Made by a program: the position numbers and the translations under genes. Of a stretch of DNA of 34,510 nt, positions 27,647-34,510 are shown in pieces. The DNA lies in NCBI GenBank assembly GCA_031256715.1, contig JAIRQA010000115.1, positions 1 to 34,510 on the forward strand. The letters run 5' to 3'. Origin of the DNA: Coriobacteriales bacterium (lineage in GTDB: Bacteria > Actinomycetota > Coriobacteriia > Coriobacteriales > UBA8131). Every line of letters begins with the position of its first letter. Position 1 is the stretch's first letter. The notes beneath the pieces were generated by a model, which saw only the letters and a list, made by a program, of their open reading frames with translations, was not told where the DNA came from and did no database searches.

Positions 27647-28945
27647 TTAAACCGGCTTAACAAGAACAACTCTGTTTGCCTGAGCCAGATTTGTATCCCA
27701 TTTGCCGTTTTCGTCGTACTCATTCGCAAGCTTGCCAGCACCGTCGCCGCGGCACTCGACGATTTGCGATGGGTCTACGCCTAGCGCATCTACCAGCAAG
27801 TTTCGCACTGCCCATGCGCGGTTTTCTGGCAAATCGGTAACGCTACCACCTGGCGGCAGCGCCTGATAGCCCAAAATTTGCACTTTCTGCTTGGAATTCT
27901 TAAGCGTCTCGGCAATTGGAGTTAATGCTTGCACTGTTGCACTGTAATCCTTAAACTCAGCGGTATCTGGTACAAAATTTAAAGTTTTTTCTGAGATTAA
28001 TACTCCATCATCGCCGATGCCGTTAGGGTCGGGACCTTTCATTACGAGATGCATAGGTGTAACCACATTTGATGTGTCTACGCTTGTGGGTTTATGATGC
28101 TCGGTGCTATTATCTACAACTACATTCGCACCCATATCTTCTAGTATAGTTTTATATAGATTTTCTAGATTACCAAGGCTATTTATTACGCCCGATGGCT
28201 CCAGCTTGTCTGTTTGGGGCGCAGCACCATGGCCGATACCAGATAGTATGACGTCGACGCCATCAAGCGAGGTAGCATCTACACCCACACCTGTTTGCTC
28301 GCCTACTAGATCTTTGGCAACCTCTTTGGCATCGTCATTTACCAAGTCTGGGTTTGCCGCAAAGTTCAAATAACCACAATCGTTTAGGCCAGAGCCAATA
28401 ACAACAACAAGCTTGTCGCCGCTTTCTCCTCGCACAAGCGCAACAGCATCCTTTATGGCTCCAAAAAAGTCTAAGTGGTTTTTGGCAGGATCTACATTTA
28501 TTGCCTCATTAATTGCATTAATATTAGCGACTTCTGCTTGCTGATTCCTGCTTTCATTGCCTGATTTGTTTATAGTCTTTGGGATTGTCACCGCAATTTT
28601 ATCATGAGTTTTTGTTCCCGAGGCAGATATGATTGTTGTTTTAACATTCTCGCCCATCCAAGCCATAGCAAGATATCCTGCCACATTTTTACTAATAGTT
28701 GGAACCGGCTGATTTGCTGTATTGCCAACTATTATTACAACGCTAGAATATTGCTTGTTTGTAAGGTTAGCAAGATCGGCAGGCACAAACACTCCCGCTA
28801 CCTTTTCTGAGTCGTAGCTTGGCTTTAATGAATCGTAAACTACTTTGTCGGGGTTGGGGTCACACGCGGACATCAGAATAGAAATGGGCAAGAAAATAGC
28901 CAACAGAAAGTAAGCTATTTTTAACTTTAACGTTTTTTTGTTCAT
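27647..28945 (-). CDS. Lipoprotein with OmpA-C-like C-terminus, paralogous to 11942-13306
   Basis: MNKKTLKLKIAYFLLAIFLPISILMSAC lipobox; LNFVPDTAEFKDYSATVQALTPIAETLKNSKQKVQILGYQ...PENRAWAVRNLLVDALGV..QANRVVLVKPV. Confidence 0.8.
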   Translation of the reverse strand: MNKKTLKLKIAYFLLAIFLPISILMSACDPNPDKVVYDSLKPSYDSEKVAGVFVPADLANLTNKQYSSVVIIVGNTANQPVPTISKNVAGYLAMAWMGENVKTTIISASGTKTHDKIAVTIPKTINKSGNESRNQQAEVANINAINEAINVDPAKNHLDFFGAIKDAVALVRGESGDKLVVVIGSGLNDCGYLNFAANPDLVNDDAKEVAKDLVGEQTGVGVDATSLDGVDVILSGIGHGAAPQTDKLEPSGVINSLGNLENLYKTILEDMGANVVVDNSTEHHKPTSVDTSNVVTPMHLVMKGPDPNGIGDDGVLISEKTLNFVPDTAEFKDYSATVQALTPIAETLKNSKQKVQILGYQALPPGGSVTDLPENRAWAVRNLLVDALGVDPSQIVECRGDGAGKLANEYDENGKWDTNLAQANRVVLVKPV

Positions 28946-29071
28946 CCTTTTTTAACATCCTCTCCATTAATGTATCCTTTTAATACTTAACACACCTGCT
29001 ATAACACGCAAAAGGGGCTGTAACTTGCCTGCAAACGGGGCAGACAGCTTATGACTTAACTCATGACATAA

Positions 29072-29107
29072 CTTATGTCTTAACTTATGTCTTAACTTAT
29101 GTCTTAA
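29072..29107. repeat. 12-bp tandem repeat (cttatgtcttaa x3) preceded by a gacataa-c-ttatgtc palindrome
   Basis: Direct reading. Confidence 0.9.
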
Positions 29108-29253
29108 CTGAGCCGTGAGCCTGATTTGGCTTAAAGTTTAGCATAAATTATTCAGTTGACTTTAGGAGGATGACATTTTTGTGTGTGCTTTTACCGCAGT
29201 TTGCTGCGCTGCGGTCTCATTGTCTTAGCAATCAGGCGCCAGTGAACGCAAAA

Positions 29254-29366
29254 AGAAGGACATCCAGCCTAAAGTCGCCAAACTTCAAGAGCCCATAACA
29301 CTCTTAAAGGACAGATGCCCTTCTCTTTGAGTGTTATGTAGGCTCCATGAGCCATTGAAGTTTGGC
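29254..29366 (-). ncRNA. Candidate structured leader RNA / sRNA, copy 2 (same architecture as 11585-11735)
   Basis: P1 29355-29366/29277-29288 (12 bp); P2 29341-29345/29349-29353; P3 29329-29338/29294-29303 (10 bp); minus-strand loop AGAAGGGCATC (29314-29324) complementary, with one G.U, to GATGTCCTTCT (29254-29264). Confidence 0.75.
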
Positions 29367-29378
29367 ATTAAGAAGTTT

Positions 29379-29384
29379 ATCATA
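29379..29384 (-). promoter_or_regulatory. Putative -10 element (TATGAT on the minus strand), just before structured RNA copy 2
   Basis: acatTATGATaaacttcttaatgccaaac; same relative placement as TATAAT before copy 1. Confidence 0.4.
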
Positions 29385-29551
29385 ATGTTTAGATGTTGGT
29401 ATTGTGAATTGCCTGTTGCTGTTTAGATGTGAGCATGGCACCAATGGACGCAGGTTGGACGCAGGTTGACTGACCAATTGTCAGGCTGTGATTAACAAAA
29501 GAAACTACTGTCCTGTGTTGACGTCCTTACACTAGACCTAGGTCTATCGGC

Positions 29552-29693
29552 AAAAAAGTCTTTCTGGGCATTATGCGTTTTTCGGTTAACGTGAGAAGAA
29601 TCCTTCTACGCAATAAACAATATTAGTTAACGTGGGAAAAAGTCCTTCTCAACATTAGGCACTTTTTGGTTAAAGAGAAAAGAAGGCATTCTG
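29552..29693. repeat. Degenerate direct repeats (gttaacgtgRgAAgAA..tccttct / aaaaagtcYttct..cattaKgc..ttttYggttaa)
   Basis: Two to three diverged copies aligned by eye; the last overlaps the 3' end of the nuclease gene. Confidence 0.6.
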
Positions 29694-31067
29694 AAAATTT
29701 AGCATTTCCTTAATAGCAACGGTTATTGCTTGGCTTACTGCATCCTCGTCTATCTGTGTTGGGTCTTCGGTTTCGCATTCTCTAATACCTGTTGTAACTG
29801 TCTTTACTATGTTGTATCTGCAACTGGACAGAATCTGCTTTGATTTACCACCAGCATAGTCTTTAAGTTGTTGCATTTTGTTAAGTATCTCTTCTGGCTG
29901 CCCTAGTGAACCAAGCTCCAATTTGATGGTTGGCTCAAGAAGAGATGGATAAATCCAATACCAATATCGGTCGCCATTGCCCCAGCTTCCCGGATAATTT
30001 TCATCTGTGGGAAGATAATCGTTCATCTGTTCTGTGCCAAAACCAATATATGAGCCAACTTTATCGTAACTTTCGCACGCAATTATTAAGCCTTCCTCGC
30101 CTAGCCTAGCTAGCGTCTTGCCATATATTTCTTTAAGGCGCTGCGTCACGGCTCTTTTGCCATAACTTTTCTGGGAGTATATATAGTCAAATACATCTTT
30201 GTACTCTTCATAGATGTCGTCGATTTTTGGTTGTAGGTGCTCGCTAGCCACAATTCCCATCCTTTCTAGAAGATCTTCATAGTCTTTTATTAATTGGCGT
30301 AAGCGACTTTTGTTTTTAGTGTTTTCTTTTGCGCTTGCTTTTATCGCACTTTCTGCCGCATTTTCTTTTGCATTCTCTGTTACGATTTCTGTTGCACTTT
30401 CTGTTGCACTTTCTGTTGCACTTTTAAGACATCCCAGTATTTCTGCATATGACAAAGGCAACCAACTTTCTGGATGACTTGCAAGCGAGTCGTCAACAGA
30501 ATAGCCTTCAGGGGTGAGCAAAATAAAGAGCCGATGCTTGTAATCTTTATACTTTGCATTCACATAGTTAAAGTATTTGTCAAGCTGACGTTCACTTACG
30601 CTAGCCGAGACCTTGTTCTCTATACATATAACAAGGTGAGAATAACGGGTGCGAAAAAGAATGTCTACGTTATTTTCTGATTCTCTTACCACAGTTGCAT
30701 CGTCTAGTTTATATTCTAATGCTAGCTTGATAGCATTGTAACGATTTTCGCCTGTCGCCTCTTCTTTTTTACAAAGTAGCTCAAGTATCTTTCTTACAAA
30801 TGCATCCTTTAAACCATGCTGCGCCTTTGGGTTAAGCATCCATGCTAAAAAGTTAGAGTGTTTTAACTCTTGATTCTGCATCCCTACAACATCAAAAATG
30901 TTTATCCAACTTTTGTTTTTTCTTATGCTATTAACAAGAGAAGCGAATTTTTCGCTCGCAATCATCTCTTGCAAGCGCTGCATAATTTCTTCTGGCTCTG
31001 CTTCTGGCACTGCTTCTAGCACTGCTTCTGGCACTGCATGGCATATTTCTTCCATCATTTCCCTCAT
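29670..31067 (-). CDS. PD-(D/E)XK nuclease superfamily protein (PDDEXK_4-like)
   Basis: NIFDVVGMQNQELKHSNFLAWMLNPKAQHGLKDAFVRKILELL; NNVDILFRTRYSHLVICIENKVSASVSERQLDKYFNYV (D..IENK). Confidence 0.78.
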   Translation of the reverse strand: MREMMEEICHAVPEAVLEAVPEAEPEEIMQRLQEMIASEKFASLVNSIRKNKSWINIFDVVGMQNQELKHSNFLAWMLNPKAQHGLKDAFVRKILELLCKKEEATGENRYNAIKLALEYKLDDATVVRESENNVDILFRTRYSHLVICIENKVSASVSERQLDKYFNYVNAKYKDYKHRLFILLTPEGYSVDDSLASHPESWLPLSYAEILGCLKSATESATESATEIVTENAKENAAESAIKASAKENTKNKSRLRQLIKDYEDLLERMGIVASEHLQPKIDDIYEEYKDVFDYIYSQKSYGKRAVTQRLKEIYGKTLARLGEEGLIIACESYDKVGSYIGFGTEQMNDYLPTDENYPGSWGNGDRYWYWIYPSLLEPTIKLELGSLGQPEEILNKMQQLKDYAGGKSKQILSSCRYNIVKTVTTGIRECETEDPTQIDEDAVSQAITVAIKEMLNFQNAFFSL

Positions 31068-31585
31068 TCATCCTTTTAAAATATAATTTGTCAGTGAATT
31101 ATAAGTGCTTTTTGTCAGCGCCAAAAAGCACCTCTTATGGTGCCACAAGAGATCGCAAGTTACAGTTTTATGCTATGCAAATCCGAAATCTCATTTCAAA
31201 TTAGCACAGTAATTTATCACAAAATCCAACACAAAAGAGCACTAATACAAAAAATTAAGACGACAGACAAAACAAACCAACCACAAACTTTGCAATAAAA
31301 TGCTTTTCAGTATGCCATATTTCAGTATGCCATGGCGCCTATTTCCCCTAACTGAAGTGATTTGAAGATAGTGCCAATACACATCGCGTGAACAACTCTC
31401 TTGTAGCACAAACAATATAATGCAAGATCGTAATTCATTCTTGTGACACTATTTGCTCTGATTTAACTTCAAATTTCTTGTGTGATTAAAGCTTTTTTAT
31501 AGATAGTAGCTGCGATACAATATGCCAATATGCGGCAACAGACATCATTCACGGGCATCATTTATACAAGATTTACATTGTGGCA

Positions 31586-31620
31586 TTGATTTCACGGGCA
31601 TTTTTTTGTGATGCATGTCG
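31586..31620. repeat. Left arm of a 34-35 bp inverted repeat
   Basis: ttgatttcacgggcatttttttgtgatgcatgtcg; reverse complement of 34392-34425 except one substitution and one extra T. Confidence 0.95.
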
Positions 31621-31701
31621 GGCATGAGCAGCAATTTTTAATCACTGATATAATTACAACTTTACTGTAAGCAACACGAAATTATCTAGTAGCATTGGCA
31701 G

Positions 31702-31899
31702 GTGAATCTAATGCGTAAAAACTTCCTCAATTGGAATGGCAGCAATATGCTCGACTCGCAAGACATCAATACCAGCGTAGTCATGAATAATGTTGAGAAG
31801 CGCAGAAAACTGCGAGAGCATCTAAAACGAGAGGCGCAAGCAAAAGGTGAGCAAATGCAGGCACAGGAGGAACAAGCGGATGATAATCGCACGCAATAG
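31702..31899 (+). CDS. Small peptide ORF (about 62-65 aa) upstream of the kinase and radical-SAM genes
   Basis: MRKNFLNWNGSNMLDSQDINTSVVMNNVEKRRKLREHLKREAQAKGEQMQ; TATAAT-like -10 at 31649-31654. Confidence 0.5.
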   Translation: MNLMRKNFLNWNGSNMLDSQDINTSVVMNNVEKRRKLREHLKREAQAKGEQMQAQEEQADDNRTQ

Positions 31900-31933
31900 C
31901 TGCGTCCATAAAAACCGATACAGAAACTAACGC

Positions 31934-32482
31934 ATGACTGCTACACTTATCATTTTGGTAGGCTTGCCTGGCGCTGGCAAATCAGATTACCGAGAGTCGC
32001 ATAAAGACTTCAATGCCGTAGAGGTTAGCACCGACGACATTAGGCTAGAACTTTTTAACGTAAACTCAAAACAGGAGTATCAGGAAAAATGTTTTGATGG
32101 CAAGGCGCGCCACGAGGGCACTAATGACCAACTGGTTTTTGCGACAGCCAAAAACCGTATTCGCAAAAACCTAAAAGAAGGCGTTAATGTAATATTCGAG
32201 GCAATCAATATCAAGGAAGCTGCGGTGGCGAATTTCATAAAGATCGCTCAGGAATGCGGCGCAGAAATTAAGGCCTACCATTTTTACTGTCCGCTTTGGG
32301 AGCTGCTTAGAAGAAATAGCTTGCGCGGAGAAGCAAATAGAGACTTCGATCGCTTTATACTAGAAAGTTACTATAGCAATGCTTTAAATCTAGAAACCGG
32401 CGAAATGAAGTTAGAGTGGCCTACAAAATATGATATTCATGTCGAGAAGAAAAACACCCTTGGGAATCCTAAATGGCAATGA
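31934..32482 (+). CDS. P-loop kinase (T4 Pnkp-like/zeta-like AAA_33 type)
   Basis: LIILVGLPGAGKSDYRESH Walker A; STDDIRLELF; GVNVIFEAINIKEAAVANFIKIAQECGAEIKAYHFYCPLWELLRRN. Confidence 0.8.
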   Translation: MTATLIILVGLPGAGKSDYRESHKDFNAVEVSTDDIRLELFNVNSKQEYQEKCFDGKARHEGTNDQLVFATAKNRIRKNLKEGVNVIFEAINIKEAAVANFIKIAQECGAEIKAYHFYCPLWELLRRNSLRGEANRDFDRFILESYYSNALNLETGEMKLEWPTKYDIHVEKKNTLGNPKWQ

Positions 32483-33627
32483 ATTATTTAAAACCTAAAC
32501 ATGAAGCAACACTTCTGCCCCTGCAGACACCTGAGTGTCAGGCAACGCTTCAGCCTCTGCAGCCATCAGGACACCAGGCAACGCTTCAGCCCCTGCAGCC
32601 ACCGCGCCATCAAACAACACAGCAGCCCCTGCAACCATCGATACATCAGGCAAAACAATGCATGTTCCTTAATTATAACTATTTTATTCCTGGCGCAAAT
32701 GCAAACGGGAACCATTTTAGGGCATGTTGTGTCTCACGCGAGAGAAAGTTTGCCACAAGTGGCAACATCGCTAAAGACCACAGTCTTTGCCTTGAATACA
32801 TCAAACAACGAAGAAATGATCTTAACAGAGGCAATCTGGGCAACTGCACTGGTTGCCAATTTCTGGTAGATGGTGCTGGCGAAGATAAACAGCAGCGCAG
32901 TTTTATCATAAATTCTGGCTTACCTGGTGGCAGCCGCTGCAATGCTGCCTGCATCTATTGCGATTCGCTTGAAAATAAAAACCAAAGCAAATGCAACTAC
33001 GGAGTCTTGGATATTTTTGAATACATAAGAGACAACGTAGCGCCGCAAAGTGTATATCTAAGTTACGCGTCGGCAGAGATTGTTTTGTCTGAGTATTGCG
33101 ACGAAATGCTTAACATATGGGAGGAAGCTGGTTGGCGAGGCATTATTTTTACGTCTGGCATTAAATACAATGACAAGCTTCGGCATATCCTAGAAGTTGT
33201 AGACGGGGTTTGGCTAAATGTGAGCCTAGATTGCGGTAGCGCCGCAACTTATAAGAAAATCAAACGTCGAAATAAGTTTGATGCAGTATTAGACACGATA
33301 CGAAAATATCCAAATGACAGAATTGAGCTAAAATACTGCTTGTTAGAGGACTACAATTCTAACGAACATGAAATTTGTAACTTCCTGAACATATGTACAG
33401 AAATTCAACCCAAATTTGTCTGTCTCTCTAATAATAAGAATGAGAATTCTTTTTCGCAAACAAAACTTGCAGCAGCATTGTTTTTTATTAAACAGGCATT
33501 TTCTTGCGGCATTAAGCAGATTAATTTAACGCTCGATTATTTTGATGACTTTACCTTGCAGCAAATAAAAGAATTTGCTCTTAGCCAATCTTATCCAAAC
33601 GGTTTTGTAAAATATGAATACAAATAA
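32473..33627 (+). CDS. Radical-SAM protein (CX3CX2C) with upstream Cys cluster
   Basis: SGLPGGSRCNAACIYCDSLENK; preceding ACCVSRERKF...LGNCTGCQ; true start uncertain because the N-terminus is a tandem repeat. Confidence 0.8.
   Translation: MAMNYLKPKHEATLLPLQTPECQATLQPLQPSGHQATLQPLQPPRHQTTQQPLQPSIHQAKQCMFLNYNYFIPGANANGNHFRACCVSRERKFATSGNIAKDHSLCLEYIKQRRNDLNRGNLGNCTGCQFLVDGAGEDKQQRSFIINSGLPGGSRCNAACIYCDSLENKNQSKCNYGVLDIFEYIRDNVAPQSVYLSYASAEIVLSEYCDEMLNIWEEAGWRGIIFTSGIKYNDKLRHILEVVDGVWLNVSLDCGSAATYKKIKRRNKFDAVLDTIRKYPNDRIELKYCLLEDYNSNEHEICNFLNICTEIQPKFVCLSNNKNENSFSQTKLAAALFFIKQAFSCGIKQINLTLDYFDDFTLQQIKEFALSQSYPNGFVKYEYK
32503..32660. repeat. 36-bp tandem repeat x about 4.4 at the 5' end of the radical-SAM ORF
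   Basis: Units begin at 32503, 32539, 32575, 32611 and 32647 (caggcaacgcttcagcctctgcagccatcaggacac-type); encode QATLQPLQPSGH. Confidence 0.92.
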
Positions 33628-33783
33628 AACTGGGAGGCATTATCCTGACATTTTGTCTTGACGTTTTATCTTAACACCAAGACAAAAATGCAACTAAAAA
33701 ACCCAAAATTTGCAAACGCGTGTACAAAGGCCTTTGATTTTGACCCTTGATTTTGTCCCACTATTAGATTAATTTTGTGCTAC

Positions 33784-34050
33784 TTATTCGTAGTGCCCCT
33801 TACATGAGATGATAATAACATCTTCATCCTGAATCGTGTACACCAGTCTATTTTGCTCGTCTATGCGTCTTGACCAGTAACCAGCAAGGTTGCCACGCAG
33901 CTGCTCTGGTTTGCCAATACCAGAATTTCCATTGCGCGCGATATCCTTAATTAGGTCGTTGATTTTCTTAGTAATTCTTCTGTTTTCGCCCCATGAGGTA
34001 TACTGACTCCATGCGTTATCGGTAAAGTTGTAACCCATATTAAACCTCAA
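33784..34050 (-). CDS. YoeB/Txe-like toxin
   Basis: WSQYTSWGENRRITKKINDLIKDIARNGNSGIGKPEQLRGNLAGYWSRRIDEQNRLVYTIQDEDVIIISCKGHYE. Confidence 0.93.
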   Translation of the reverse strand: MRFNMGYNFTDNAWSQYTSWGENRRITKKINDLIKDIARNGNSGIGKPEQLRGNLAGYWSRRIDEQNRLVYTIQDEDVIIISCKGHYE

Positions 34051-34324
34051 CTAGTTCGCGCTTGCTATATCTTCCCGCCTTAACAGCTTCAGCGCCACGC
34101 TCCAACATCGCAAAGTATTCATTGCGTGTTAGCTCCTGACCAGGTGCCTTCTCTAAACTTATTGGCACTGTCTTAGTGTTATACATCGCAGTAGCAAACA
34201 TTCGCATGGCAGTTGTTAGATCAAGTCCAAAACTTTTTGCAACTTTTGATGCGCCTTCTTTTACCTCTGGGTCTAACCTTACCGCTACAATTGCTGTCTG
34301 TGTCATTGTTTTCACTCCATTCAT
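34040..34324 (-). CDS. RelB/DinJ-family antitoxin
   Basis: VRLDPEVKEGASKVAKSFGLDLTTAMRMFATAMYNTKTVPISL; overlaps the toxin gene. Confidence 0.88.
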   Translation of the reverse strand: MNGVKTMTQTAIVAVRLDPEVKEGASKVAKSFGLDLTTAMRMFATAMYNTKTVPISLEKAPGQELTRNEYFAMLERGAEAVKAGRYSKRELVEV

Positions 34325-34391
34325 ATATGCTATCTATTGCTAACTATTAATTATCACATGATAACTCAACGTTAACATATAATCAAGCTCG

Positions 34392-34425
34392 CGACATACA
34401 TCACAAAAAATGCCCGTGAAATCAA
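34392..34425. repeat. Right arm of a 34-35 bp inverted repeat
   Basis: cgacatacatcacaaaaaatgcccgtgaaatcaa; see 31586-31620. Confidence 0.95.
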
Positions 34426-34510
34426 CCGCATACATCACATGTAATGCCCGTTAAACGATTTGTGACAAGGGCATGAGTAGCAAAAGGGTAACCTTGCATG
34501 TGAATGTAAA

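Overview
Accessory/defence-type island read by eye, with no searches run. From left to right it contains: (1) the 3' part of an FAD-dependent oxidoreductase-like gene. (2) A minus-strand type III-A CRISPR effector operon, cas10-csm2-csm3-csm4-csm5, plus one small ORF, with no CRISPR array, cas6, adaptation genes or CARF effector visible in the window. cas10 and csm4 carry in-frame insertions of short palindromic repeats, and csm5 carries an embedded Cys/His motif. (3) A MazF/PemK-like toxin-antitoxin pair, a GNAT-like gene with a small partner, and a VanZ-like gene. (4) A large two-operon locus (about 11.57-29.4 kb) made of two CONVERGENT operons. Each starts with a paralogous OmpA-C-like lipoprotein gene, followed by small soluble proteins and a multi-TM protein. 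The plus-strand arm adds a radical-SAM/NrdG-like protein, a coiled-coil protein, a ClpB-like single AAA+ ATPase, a zinc-ribbon/FHA-like protein and a Ser/Thr kinase. The minus-strand arm adds a DUF6273-like protein and a secreted/anchored SNase-type nuclease. Upstream of each arm lies a matching, apparently covarying structured RNA: a 12-13 bp outer stem, an inner hairpin, a 10 bp stem, and a conserved AGAAGGRCAUC loop that can form an 11 bp pseudoknot with a downstream GAUGUCCUUCU. This is the best candidate for an undescribed system. (5) A PD-(D/E)XK-type nuclease gene. (6) A cassette bounded by a near-perfect 34-35 bp inverted repeat, containing a small peptide ORF, a P-loop kinase, a second radical-SAM protein and a YoeB/RelB-like toxin-antitoxin pair. 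No rRNA, tRNA or CRISPR array was recognised.
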